The notes beneath the pieces are model-generated. The model did not search any database. It was given only the letters and a program-made list of their open reading frames with translations, and was not told where the DNA came from. From Woeseia sp. (GTDB taxonomy: Bacteria > Pseudomonadota > Gammaproteobacteria > Steroidobacterales > Woeseiaceae), in contig JAJFKW010000001.1 in the NCBI GenBank assembly GCA_021773015.1, positions 310,001 to 374,000 of the forward strand: DNA of 64,000 bases, written 5' to 3'. Position numbers and translations under genes: made by a program. Positions 53,709 through 62,456 of this stretch are shown piece after piece (position 1 is the first letter of the stretch; each line of letters begins with the position of its first letter).

Positions 53709-55016
53709 ATGCGCATAGTTAGCTGGAATACCATCGATAATTTAGAGAAGCGAGACATACTGCGGCGTCCGGCTATTAATTCAGACCGGGAAGTCCGCGC
53801 TGCTGCCGCGCGAATTATTGACGACGTCAAGCAGCGCGGTGATGATGCAATTCGGGGTTTTGCCCGCGAATTCGACAAGGTTGAATTGGGCGATTTTCTT
53901 GTTACGGAACAAGAACACAAGGATGCCGAAGACTCGCTTGACTCCGTGCAACTTGGCGCAATTGACATCGCCATAGAAAATGTCCGCCGATTTCACCTGC
54001 CGCAAATTCCGCAAGACATCACAGTGGAGACGCAACCGGGTGTTCACTGCCAGCTAATTAGCCATCCCATCTCAGCAGTGGGTTTGTACGTACCCGCAGG
54101 CACCGCTCCGCTTCCGTCCACAGCAATCATGTTGGCGGTGCCTGCCGCGATAGCCGGCTGTAGCACGCGAATACTGTGTACGCCATGTCGTGCCAATGGA
54201 TTGGCAGACCCAGCCGTTGTGGTTGCGGCAAAACGCGCGGGTGTTACCCAGATATTCAAAGTGGGTGGTGCTCAAGCGATCGCCGCTATGGCTTTTGGAA
54301 CCCAATCGATTCCAAAAACAGACAAGATATTTGGTCCGGGAAATGCGTGGGTAACGGCCGCGAAGACACAGGTCGCCGGTCGCTTGCACGGCACCGCCAT
54401 TGATATGCCTGCAGGGCCGTCCGAATTACTGGTCATAGCAGATGACAGCGCGAATGCATCGTTCGTCGCAGCAGATTTGTTATCGCAAGCCGAACACGGC
54501 CGGGACTCCCAAGTGCTGCTCATCTGTACGTCCGCGAAATTTGCGGCAACTGCTGTGGCTACGATAGAACAACAAATCTCCTCACTACCTAGGCAGGAGA
54601 TTGCCCGTGCAGCACTCGAACACAGCAAGATAATCGTTGTTGATGATCTCAGCACCGGGATTCAAATTAGCAATGAGTACGCACCCGAGCACCTAATCGT
54701 GCATTGCGCTACGCCGCGAGCATTTTTGGGCGATATTCGAAATGCAGGCTCAATATTCCTTGGTCCGTGGTCGCCAGAGTCCGTTGGCGACTACTGCAGT
54801 GGGACCAATCATGTTTTGCCCACCTATGGATTCGCAAAAAGTTACAGCGGATTAGGCGTTGCTCAATTCATGCGGCAGATGACTGTTCAGCAGCTCACCA
54901 AAGAAGGTCTAGAACGACTCGCGCCCACGGCGATTGAACTTGCCCAGATGGAGGGACTGGCAGCGCATGCCAACGCAGTGCGCCGTCGATTTCAAGAGGA
55001 TATTCCTGGAATATGA
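53709..55016 (+). CDS. hisD: Histidinol dehydrogenase
   Basis: A 435-residue zinc enzyme that oxidises histidinol to histidine in two NAD-dependent steps. Family marks are G-L-Y-V-P-A-G-T-A-P-L-P-S-T, F-K-V-G-G-A-Q-A-I-A-A-M-A-F-G-T, P-A-G-P-S-E, the zinc-site segment S-Q-A-E-H-G-R-D-S, and the N-H-V-L-P-T motif. It overlaps hisC by four bases. Confidence 0.96.
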   Translation: MRIVSWNTIDNLEKRDILRRPAINSDREVRAAAARIIDDVKQRGDDAIRGFAREFDKVELGDFLVTEQEHKDAEDSLDSVQLGAIDIAIENVRRFHLPQIPQDITVETQPGVHCQLISHPISAVGLYVPAGTAPLPSTAIMLAVPAAIAGCSTRILCTPCRANGLADPAVVVAAKRAGVTQIFKVGGAQAIAAMAFGTQSIPKTDKIFGPGNAWVTAAKTQVAGRLHGTAIDMPAGPSELLVIADDSANASFVAADLLSQAEHGRDSQVLLICTSAKFAATAVATIEQQISSLPRQEIARAALEHSKIIVVDDLSTGIQISNEYAPEHLIVHCATPRAFLGDIRNAGSIFLGPWSPESVGDYCSGTNHVLPTYGFAKSYSGLGVAQFMRQMTVQQLTKEGLERLAPTAIELAQMEGLAAHANAVRRRFQEDIPGI

Positions 55017-56080
55017 GCATCTGTAATCTTGCACGCCCAGAAATTCGGCAAATGCGCCCTTACGACGCGCCCACAATTGCTACCTCGTGGTCTCGTCTCA
55101 ACGCCAACGAGGCAGCCGAGTTTCCATACCAGCTGTCTGGCTCCGGGGATGTCAATCGCTACCCCGAAATGCGCCCGCATAAACTCAGCGAGGCCATCGC
55201 AGAGTGCTTTGGAATTACTGCCAATTGCGTGTGCCCTACTCGCGGGAGCAGCGAGGGAATTGACCTACTAATTCGTACGTTTTGTCGAGCCTACACCGAC
55301 AATATCGTTATTTTGCCGCCGACATTTGAAATGTATTCCGTATACGCTCGAATGCAAGCCGCAGAAGTCCGAGAGGTACCTTTACTGAGTGAGGACGATT
55401 TCAAGATCGATTGGTCCGGTATTGAATCAGCCTGCGACGACAATACGCATCTAATATTTTTTTGCTCGCCAAACAATCCAAGCGGCTCGCTGGTTGATCC
55501 CGAAGCGCTTATCGAATTTGCAAATCGACGAGGCAATCGGTCGATTATTGTCGTCGACGAAGCCTATGTCGAATTTAGTGGCCGCGAGTCGCTCATCGCA
55601 CAGATCGGAAAAATCGAAAATTTGGTCGTCTTACGAACTTTTTCGAAGGCGTTTGCGTTGGCTGGCGCACGATGCGGCGCCGTCGTCAGCACCCCAGAAA
55701 TCACCAAGCTCATTTCGGCAATGATGTCACCGTACGCTATAAGCGCCCCGGTCACAGAAATCATGTTGGAGGCTTTACAGCCAAATAATCAGAATGCTGC
55801 GAGGAAGCAGATTAGCCGCATAGTTGCAGCCCGCGATGCATTAGCGAAAGAACTCGCCAAAATTGATCAAATCACTAGAGTGTGGGCTAGCTTTACAAAT
55901 TTCCTGTTAGTGAAGTTCGCGAGTTCATCAATCGTCTGTCGATCATTGGAAAAGCAAAAAATAATGATACGTGAATTTCAAGGCGTCGCGACTCTGGAGA
56001 ATTGCGCCCGCATCACGGTCGGCTCTACATCGGAAAATGACCGATTGCTAAACGCATTACGCAGCATCGGAGCGACCTGA
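55013..56080 (+). CDS. hisC: Histidinol-phosphate aminotransferase
   Basis: A 355-residue PLP aminotransferase. It has N-A-N-E-A-x-E (residues 28-34), S-P-N-N-P-S-G-S, V-V-D-E-A-Y-V-E-F and the PLP lysine in R-T-F-S-K-A-F-A-L-A-G-A-R-C-G. Length matches E. coli HisC (356). The ATG overlaps the hisD stop. Confidence 0.95.
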   Translation: MSICNLARPEIRQMRPYDAPTIATSWSRLNANEAAEFPYQLSGSGDVNRYPEMRPHKLSEAIAECFGITANCVCPTRGSSEGIDLLIRTFCRAYTDNIVILPPTFEMYSVYARMQAAEVREVPLLSEDDFKIDWSGIESACDDNTHLIFFCSPNNPSGSLVDPEALIEFANRRGNRSIIVVDEAYVEFSGRESLIAQIGKIENLVVLRTFSKAFALAGARCGAVVSTPEITKLISAMMSPYAISAPVTEIMLEALQPNNQNAARKQISRIVAARDALAKELAKIDQITRVWASFTNFLLVKFASSSIVCRSLEKQKIMIREFQGVATLENCARITVGSTSENDRLLNALRSIGAT

Positions 56081-56082
56081 CG

Positions 56083-57159
56083 ATGGCATCAAAAGTACTG
56101 TTCATCGACCGCGATGGAACGCTGGTGGAAGAACCCGCCGATTTTCAGATAGATCGCATTGAAAAAATACGGTTGATGAAAAACGTCATTCCAGCGCTCC
56201 TGGAAATGAGGTCGGCAGGTTATCAATTCGTAATGGTGAGTAATCAAGATGGTCTTGGAACGCCAGCTTTCCCACAGGTGGACTTCGATATATCGCACCG
56301 GCACATTCTCGCTCTGTTTTCTTCACAAGGCATCGAATTCGATGAAGTCTTTATTTGCCCGCATTTCGAAGAAGACGCCTGTGGTTGCAGAAAACCGAAA
56401 GCCGGACTACTGGCAAATTACCTGGCAAAGACTCACCTAAGCATCGCCGATTGCGCAGTGGTTGGCGATCGGTCAACCGATCTGGAACTTGCCGAAGCCA
56501 TCGGGGTAAGAGGATTTTTGGTCTCGACCGATGCCAAAGACGGCGGGAATTGGACGTCAGTTGTTGCTGCACTACTACGCAGCAAACGTACCGGAAGCGT
56601 CTCGCGCCAAACGAACGAAACAAATATTAGCGTTGATGTAAATCTCGATCGCGCATCGCCAATCGTGGTGAGCACTGGTATTGGATTTCTCGATCATATG
56701 CTGCAACAAATTTCAAAACACGCTGGGTTTGCGCTTCAAGTTCGTTGCAACGGTGACCTGGACGTTGACGAACATCATACTGTGGAAGATGTTGCGATTT
56801 GCCTTGGTAGCGCATTAAAAAAGGCACTAGGCGATAAACGCGGAATTTGCCGTTTTGGATTCCTGTTACCAATGGACGAAAGTGAAGCCAAAGTGACACT
56901 GGATTTGTCCGGTCGCGCCCATTTCTCATTTAGCGGTGAATTTGGCCGGGAGGCAGTCGGTGGCTTGCCAACCGAACTTGTTCCCCATTTCTTTCAATCG
57001 TTTGCGGAGTCTTTAGGTGCAGCGCTGCATATAGAGGTCCAGGGCAACAATGCCCATCATATGATTGAGGCTTGCTTCAAATCGGTTGGTCGCACTCTTC
57101 GTCAAGCGATAAGGCTCGAAGGAACGGAACTGCCGACCACGAAAGGCCTGTTGAGCTGA
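56083..57159 (+). CDS. hisB: Bifunctional histidinol-phosphatase/imidazoleglycerol-phosphate dehydratase
   Basis: A 358-residue fusion protein, the gammaproteobacterial form. The N-terminal HAD phosphatase domain has D-R-D-G-T-L-V-E-E-P (Asp9 and Asp11) and a zinc-type C-P-H-F-E-E-D-A-C-G-C. From about residue 170 the dehydratase domain has G-F-L-D-H-M-L, D-E-H-H-T-V-E-D-V-A and a later N-A-H-H-M-I-E-A-C-F-K. It lies two bases after hisC. Confidence 0.96.
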   Translation: MASKVLFIDRDGTLVEEPADFQIDRIEKIRLMKNVIPALLEMRSAGYQFVMVSNQDGLGTPAFPQVDFDISHRHILALFSSQGIEFDEVFICPHFEEDACGCRKPKAGLLANYLAKTHLSIADCAVVGDRSTDLELAEAIGVRGFLVSTDAKDGGNWTSVVAALLRSKRTGSVSRQTNETNISVDVNLDRASPIVVSTGIGFLDHMLQQISKHAGFALQVRCNGDLDVDEHHTVEDVAICLGSALKKALGDKRGICRFGFLLPMDESEAKVTLDLSGRAHFSFSGEFGREAVGGLPTELVPHFFQSFAESLGAALHIEVQGNNAHHMIEACFKSVGRTLRQAIRLEGTELPTTKGLLS

Positions 57160-57160
57160 G

Positions 57161-57766
57161 ATGGTCGATTCACCAGTTGCAATAATCGATAGTGGTGGCG
57201 CCAATATTGCGTCATTGCGTTTTGCTTTGCAGCGTTTGGATGCGGATAGCGTGTTGACGACAAATACAAACGTCATTAGACGCGCAAAACACGTCATTTT
57301 ACCGGGCGTAGGCGCAGCAGCGAGCGCGATGCATAAATTACAAAAAACTGGGTTGGACGAGGTAATTCCCAAATTACAACAACCGGTCCTCGGCATCTGC
57401 CTGGGGATGCAATTGTTGGCCGATGGTTCAGATGAGAACGATGCAAATTGCCTGAATATCTTCGCTGGATCTGCAACAAAGCTGCCTGGAAGTGTTTCCC
57501 ACCCGGTTCCGAACATGGGATGGTGCCCACTCAAAATATTGCAATCCAATCCACTATTATCAGGAATATATGACGGTGCCCACTTTTACTTTCTACACAG
57601 CTACGCGCTGCCGGTACGTGGCTCGACACTAGCGTCGGCAACGCATATGGGAGACTTCGCTGCTGTGATTGCTGAACGCAATTTTTATGCAACGCAATTT
57701 CACCCTGAACGATCAGGGAGCGCTGGATCGCGACTACTAAAAAACTTTCTGGAGATCGGTCAATGA
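57161..57766 (+). CDS. hisH: Imidazole glycerol phosphate synthase, glutaminase subunit
   Basis: A 201-residue class I glutamine amidotransferase that channels ammonia to HisF. Nucleophile Cys80 is in G-I-C-L-G-M-Q-L, and the His-Glu pair is in F-H-P-E-R-S-G near residue 180. N-terminal P-G-V-G-A-A holds the oxyanion site. It overlaps hisA by four bases. Confidence 0.95.
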   Translation: MVDSPVAIIDSGGANIASLRFALQRLDADSVLTTNTNVIRRAKHVILPGVGAAASAMHKLQKTGLDEVIPKLQQPVLGICLGMQLLADGSDENDANCLNIFAGSATKLPGSVSHPVPNMGWCPLKILQSNPLLSGIYDGAHFYFLHSYALPVRGSTLASATHMGDFAAVIAERNFYATQFHPERSGSAGSRLLKNFLEIGQ

Positions 57767-58503
57767 TAATAATACCGGCCATCGATCTAAAGGCCGGGCA
57801 GTGCGTCCGCCTTTTTCAAGGAAACTTTGGCGATGTTACCGAATATAGCGATGACCCAGCGGCACTCGCTCAAGAATTTGCGGACATGGGATTTCGCTAC
57901 ATTCATGTCGTTGATCTGGATGGCGCCAAAGCCGGCTCACAACAGAATCAAGAGAGCATTAGAGCTATCTGCGCCGCAACATCGATGTCCGTTCAGCTTG
58001 GCGGTGGCATTCGACAAGTGGAAACGCTGAAACAGTGGTTTGGGAATGGCGTTGAACGCTGCGTCATAGGAAGTTTGGCGGTAACCGATAGAGACGCCGT
58101 TAGCGGTTGGCTAGGCGACTACTCGCCTGACCGCCTCGTTCTCGCACTTGACGTGCGCATCGACGCAAATGGCGTTCCATTACTGGCTACACACGGATGG
58201 ACGCAAACTTCGGCTACGGTTCTTTGGGAGTGCATAGAGCATTACGTCTCTGTCGGCTTAACTCACGTACTGTGTACCGACGTTAGTCGGGACGGCGCAC
58301 TTGCTGGACCCAATTTGGATCTGTACGTCGAATTCGCTCGCCGATACCCGGACGTACGCCTACAAGCGTCGGGCGGTGTACGCGATATTAAAGATCTCGA
58401 GGCAACAGCACGGACCGGCGCCAGCGCTGCCATCAGCGGTCGTGCGCTCTTGGATGGCCGCATATCGCCCATGGAGATCGCGTCATTCCGACAAAACGCA
58501 TAA
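57763..58503 (+). CDS. hisA: ProFAR isomerase
   Basis: A 246-residue half-barrel-repeat TIM barrel. Catalytic Asp8 is in I-P-A-I-D-L-K, and the second acid is in L-A-L-D-V-R-I-D near residue 128. G-G-G-I-R and A-S-G-G-V-R motifs bind the two phosphates. It isomerises ProFAR to PRFAR. Its last 19 bases overlap the proposed hisF start. Confidence 0.95.
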   Translation: MIIIPAIDLKAGQCVRLFQGNFGDVTEYSDDPAALAQEFADMGFRYIHVVDLDGAKAGSQQNQESIRAICAATSMSVQLGGGIRQVETLKQWFGNGVERCVIGSLAVTDRDAVSGWLGDYSPDRLVLALDVRIDANGVPLLATHGWTQTSATVLWECIEHYVSVGLTHVLCTDVSRDGALAGPNLDLYVEFARRYPDVRLQASGGVRDIKDLEATARTGASAAISGRALLDGRISPMEIASFRQNA

Positions 58504-59252
58504 TTCCATGCCTAGACGTGAAAAACGGCAGGGTCGTTAAGGGCGTCAAATTTCGCGATCACGAAATCGTCGGTGACATCGTCGAGCTTGCAAGACGTTA
58601 CTGTGAAACGGGCGCCGATGAGCTGGTATTCTACGACATCACCGCAAGTCCGGACGGGCGCAGTGTCGACCGTCGCTGGGTAACCGAAGTCGCTGCCGTA
58701 TTGGACATCCCGTTTAGCGTTGCCGGAGGTATTCGCAATATCGCAGATGCCGAGGACATCCTCAATCGGGGCGCCGACAAAATATCAATCAATTCACCGG
58801 CATTGCAACGCCCGAACTTGATCAGCGAACTTGCCAATCGTTTTGGCTGTCAATGCGTTGTTATTGGCATTGACAGTTTTGAGCGAAACGGCGAATACCA
58901 CGTTTTTCAGAACACTGGCGACCCGGAAAAAACGTCCGACACAGGTTTTGCCACCGCAACGTGGCTAACTCGTGCAATAAGTCTTGGGGCCGGCGAAATT
59001 GTGCTGAATTGCATGAACATGGACGGTGTTAGGGAGGGCTACGATACCCGTCAGCTCGCAAACCTCCGCACAAACTGTGAGATACCGCTTGTTGCATCCG
59101 GCGGCGCCGGAAGCATGCAACACTTTGCAAATGTGTTTTCCGATGCCAATGTTGACGGCGCTTTGGCGGCAAGTGTGTTTCACAAACGATTGATCGATAT
59201 TCCAGAGCTAAAGCATTTTCTCAAAGCTGCGAATATCGACGTGCGAATTTAG
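58485..59252 (+). CDS. hisF: Imidazole glycerol phosphate synthase, cyclase subunit, with apparent ATT start
   Basis: A 255-residue TIM barrel that forms imidazole glycerol phosphate and AICAR. The first canonical start is a GTG at 58518, but the frame upstream encodes K-R-I-I-P-C-L-D-V, the conserved N-terminus that carries catalytic Asp11. No ATG, GTG or TTG is available upstream in frame. ATT at 58485 restores the family start and places Asp at residue 11. A GGAG ribosome site sits eight bases before it, inside hisA. The second acid is in V-I-G-I-D-S-F. Later N-C-M-N-M-D-G and A-S-G-G-A-G segments fit the family. Confidence 0.88.
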   Translation: MPTKRIIPCLDVKNGRVVKGVKFRDHEIVGDIVELARRYCETGADELVFYDITASPDGRSVDRRWVTEVAAVLDIPFSVAGGIRNIADAEDILNRGADKISINSPALQRPNLISELANRFGCQCVVIGIDSFERNGEYHVFQNTGDPEKTSDTGFATATWLTRAISLGAGEIVLNCMNMDGVREGYDTRQLANLRTNCEIPLVASGGAGSMQHFANVFSDANVDGALAASVFHKRLIDIPELKHFLKAANIDVRI

Positions 59253-59264
59253 GAACCAGTATTC

Positions 59265-59564
59265 ATGAACACTAATTCAACGTTTCTTGAAGAACTCGAG
59301 GACATCATTAGAGCAAGAATCCAGTCCGCCAATCCAAGTAGTTACACATCGCAACTTGTCGAGAGCGGGAAGCTACGAGTAGCGCAAAAAGTCGGGGAAG
59401 AAGCGGTAGAGGTCGCACTGGCGGCGGCAACCGAAAATTCCGCTGAGCTTTTGCAGGAATCCGCCGATCTGATTTTTCATTTGCTAGTACTGCTGAACTG
59501 CCACTCCGTCCGGCTAACTGATGTTTGCGACGTTTTACAACAACGACATGTCCGCTCGGTGTGA
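59265..59564 (+). CDS. hisE: Phosphoribosyl-ATP pyrophosphohydrolase, stand-alone
   Basis: A 99-residue all-alpha MazG-like enzyme that hydrolyses PR-ATP to PR-AMP. The metal-binding segment is K-V-G-E-E-A-V-E-V-A-L-A-A, followed by E-S-A-D-L-I-F-H-L-L. In many gammaproteobacteria it is the C-terminal half of a HisIE fusion; here there is no cyclohydrolase half, and only 12 bp separate it from hisF. Its first residues M-N-T-N-S-T-F-L look like a genuine start. The cyclohydrolase HisI must be encoded elsewhere. Confidence 0.93.
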   Translation: MNTNSTFLEELEDIIRARIQSANPSSYTSQLVESGKLRVAQKVGEEAVEVALAAATENSAELLQESADLIFHLLVLLNCHSVRLTDVCDVLQQRHVRSV

Positions 59565-59603
59565 CAGACTACAGTCTCTAGGATTAAAGACCTCCAAACG
59601 CCC

Positions 59604-62222
59604 CTAGATCACAATTTCCGCTGCAATTTCTCGCATGTTGTAGTCGGATGCCATGACTCTACCGTAGGCTCCCGCGTTAGCGATCAATACCACGTCGCCT
59701 TCCTTGGTCTCCGGAAACATTCGATCGCTTCCGAGCTTATCGCCGGTTTCACAGATCGGACCCACGATAGTGACCATCTGAGTCGCCATATCTTCGATGC
59801 GACTCAAGTTCACGATCTCGTGATAGGCACCATATAGTGCCGGACGAATTAGCGAATTCATGCCGGTGCCTATGCCCACATATCTAAAATCGCCCTTACC
59901 CTTCATTTGCGTAACTCGACTAATGAGTACCCCAGCTTGTGCAACTAAAAATCGACCAGGCTCGACCCACAGACCGTAATCCGGGTGGCGGGCCCGAAAT
60001 GCGGTCAACAACTTGTCGAATGACACTAGATCAAAGGCCTCGTCGCCGCTTTTCTCCGGCACCCCTATGCCACCGCCTAAATCCAAATATTTCACTTCGG
60101 GGAAACGCTGCGCAACATCGACAAGACTTTCGGCCACTGAATTCCAATTGTCGGGATCGAGTATTCCGCTACCGGTATGCGCATGCAGCCCGACGATTGT
60201 GGCGCCTGCTTCGTCGGCCAATCGCGCCAGCTCGTCAATCTCAAAAAGAGGAATGCCGAATTTTGACTGTACCCCCGCAGTCTTTACATGTTCGTGATGT
60301 CCGCGGCCGCGTCCGGGATCGACGCGAATAAATAGCTTTTGACCCAGAAAAATTTCTGGCCAATGCTGTAACGGGTACAAATTGTCGAGCGTCAGCTGCA
60401 GTCCATTCTCTATAGCCCAAACATACTCGTCTTTAGGCGCAAAATTAGGCGTAAACAGAATTCTATCGTTGTCGAATTTCGGAATAAGTCGCTGCAGCTC
60501 ACGTACTTCTCCCGGCGAAACGCAATCGAAATCAACTCCCAAGGAAGCCAACTCCCGAATGATCGACGGATTTGAATTCGCTTTCATCGCGTACAACACA
60601 CGATCCAGCGAGGTCAGTCCCAAAAGTCCATTCGCGGATTCTCGCACCGTTTGCAAATCGTAAACATAGGCGTTCGGGTGATGCGCTGTGATTTTCAATA
60701 ACTGTTCACGACGGTCTTGCCACCAAGCATCCTTCGCGACCACTTTGGCGACACCCTGGTTTAACTGCTCCCACGATGGTCCGAAATTCTTGCCACCACC
60801 CTCTTTACGGATTATTGAAGAGTGTAGTTTTGTTAGCAGACGCTGCGCCTGGCTCGCATCGATGACAAAACTTAGATTTAGATCATTCGCCGCCTGCGAC
60901 AGCAGATGTATTTTTTCATCTTCAAACGCACTCAGAACGGGAGCGAGCCGGGGTAATATTGTACGAATTTTCTGACCAACCAAAGTTACAACCGCGCAGT
61001 TTCGAACGACATTTACCCTACAAAGTGTTTGTAGATCGGCAACCAAAGCCTCGAGCACCGAATTGGGAGACAAGTCTTCCGCCGTATCAATGGTAACGGT
61101 CACATTGGTTTCAGACGTCGAAATTAGATCCACAGATACGCCATGCCTCTTGAAACTCGCAAAGGCGTCGGCGAGAAATCCAACTTCGTGCCACATGGCG
61201 GCGCTTTGCATCGCGATCAGTGTCACGTCAGCTCGCATTGACAGGCCTTTTACTTGTGGTTCATTGTCATCGACGCTCGGGCCGATTCGCGTACCTGCAA
61301 TTTCCGGCATAGCAGTACAGCGGATGAATAGCGGTATACCCTGTATTTTCAGCGGCGATATGCTTCTGGGATGCAGGACTTTGCTACCGGTCGAGGCCAA
61401 TTCCTGCGCTTCCTCGTAACTCAGCTCATTGAGCAGCCGCGCGGAAGATACCTGCCGCGGATCTGCACTGAACATTCCCGGCACGTCAGTCCAAATTTCA
61501 AGTCGCTCCGCCGATAAGATGGAGGCGAGGTACGCGGCCGAGGTGTCAGAGCCTTCGCGACCCAATAACACGGTCTCGCCATCCTCGTTGGAAGCGAGAA
61601 ATCCCTGGGTAACCAAAGCTGCGGGAGAATTGCCGAGTGACTGCGCCAGCGATGCATCGGCATCATGATCACAAATTGCGGACAAATAATTTTGCAATGC
61701 AGAGCGCTCAGCCAATTTACGGCTTCGCAGCAGCGTCCTAGCGTCAACCCAACCGGCGTCGATATCGCAGTTGGTAAGTGACGCTACGCCAAGTCGTGTG
61801 GAAAGCAGCTCTCCTTGCGCCACAATTGCCGCACGAGCATGCGGACTAGGCGCCGACAAATTGCCGGCCTGTAAAGCAATACTCTCTAGCTCATTAATCT
61901 GAGCCGCGAGTACTGCCGTACCGTCCAGATTCAGTTGTGCCGCGAGGGCATAGTGTTGTTCTACAACAGAATTCAATAATCGCCGTCGCTCGTCCAACGT
62001 CGCTGCGGCCGCAACGGCTTCCAGCAAGTTTGATACGTTCTCTAACGCCGACAGCACTACAAGCGGCCGTCGCCCATCTGCGAGGCAAGCGCGCACCTGA
62101 GTTGCGATAGTTGGCCAATTGCCTGCTGCAGACACACTGCTACCGCCGAATTTCAATATCACCCAGTTTGCGTTTGCGATCTGGTCGCTATTGTTGGTCG
62201 CTAGACCATCATTCGATTGCAT
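59604..62222 (-). CDS. Bifunctional aspartate kinase/diaminopimelate decarboxylase
   Basis: An 872-residue fusion. The N-terminal aspartate kinase has V-I-L-K-F-G-G-S-S-V-S, and regulatory ACT-like domains follow at about 300-450. The C-terminal half, from about residue 500, is a LysA-type PLP decarboxylase with the cofactor lysine in Y-A-M-K-A-N-S-N-P and G-G-G-I-G-V-P. It thus has the first and last enzymes of lysine synthesis in one chain, as in Xanthomonas and relatives. The ATG at 62222 is used; a TTG at 62249 would start inside the terminator's T-run region. It is convergent with hisE. Confidence 0.94.
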   Translation of the reverse strand: MQSNDGLATNNSDQIANANWVILKFGGSSVSAAGNWPTIATQVRACLADGRRPLVVLSALENVSNLLEAVAAAATLDERRRLLNSVVEQHYALAAQLNLDGTAVLAAQINELESIALQAGNLSAPSPHARAAIVAQGELLSTRLGVASLTNCDIDAGWVDARTLLRSRKLAERSALQNYLSAICDHDADASLAQSLGNSPAALVTQGFLASNEDGETVLLGREGSDTSAAYLASILSAERLEIWTDVPGMFSADPRQVSSARLLNELSYEEAQELASTGSKVLHPRSISPLKIQGIPLFIRCTAMPEIAGTRIGPSVDDNEPQVKGLSMRADVTLIAMQSAAMWHEVGFLADAFASFKRHGVSVDLISTSETNVTVTIDTAEDLSPNSVLEALVADLQTLCRVNVVRNCAVVTLVGQKIRTILPRLAPVLSAFEDEKIHLLSQAANDLNLSFVIDASQAQRLLTKLHSSIIRKEGGGKNFGPSWEQLNQGVAKVVAKDAWWQDRREQLLKITAHHPNAYVYDLQTVRESANGLLGLTSLDRVLYAMKANSNPSIIRELASLGVDFDCVSPGEVRELQRLIPKFDNDRILFTPNFAPKDEYVWAIENGLQLTLDNLYPLQHWPEIFLGQKLFIRVDPGRGRGHHEHVKTAGVQSKFGIPLFEIDELARLADEAGATIVGLHAHTGSGILDPDNWNSVAESLVDVAQRFPEVKYLDLGGGIGVPEKSGDEAFDLVSFDKLLTAFRARHPDYGLWVEPGRFLVAQAGVLISRVTQMKGKGDFRYVGIGTGMNSLIRPALYGAYHEIVNLSRIEDMATQMVTIVGPICETGDKLGSDRMFPETKEGDVVLIANAGAYGRVMASDYNMREIAAEIVI

Positions 62223-62247
62223 TGCAGTGCTAATTCTCTCTAGTGGC

Positions 62248-62282
62248 AAAAAAAAACCCGCTCGGACAACTCCTTGCGGGTT
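62248..62282 (-). terminator. Intrinsic terminator just ahead of the lysine fusion gene
   Basis: On the minus strand AACCCGC pairs with GCGGGTT, with an inner GGA/UCC stem, and a T9 run follows. It ends about 26 bases before the ATG at 62222, too little room for a promoter in between. It can end ilvD transcription and also act as an attenuator for the lysine gene. Confidence 0.85.
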
Positions 62283-62456
62283 CTATGACAATAGTCGCTG
62301 TTGTTTTAGCTTCTTCTACTGCCTCTCGTACCCACGTACCTCTGGCGCGCCGTTTTGTTTTAAGAATTTTAAAGCGTCGATCATATCGAGCCTCAGCACA
62401 CTACGTGGAGCGAATAATGTTTGGACGGTGGAGTTAAGCGAACAATTGCGGACAGG
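62283..62456 (-). promoter_or_regulatory. Leader region between ilvD and the lysine fusion gene
   Basis: About 170 bases on the minus strand between the ilvD stop and the terminator. A 22-codon reading frame (ATG at 62384, stop at 62316) has GAGG upstream and three Lys-containing stretches (A-L-K-F-L-K-Q). A second, start-less frame reads K-T-T-A-T-I-V-I just before the hairpin. I found no lysine-riboswitch core. A promoter here would give the lysine gene its own attenuated transcript. Confidence 0.4.

Noticed and set aside
62283-62456. Lysine riboswitch ahead of the aspartate kinase fusion.
   Set aside because: The conserved lysine-aptamer core sequences and five-helix layout could not be found.
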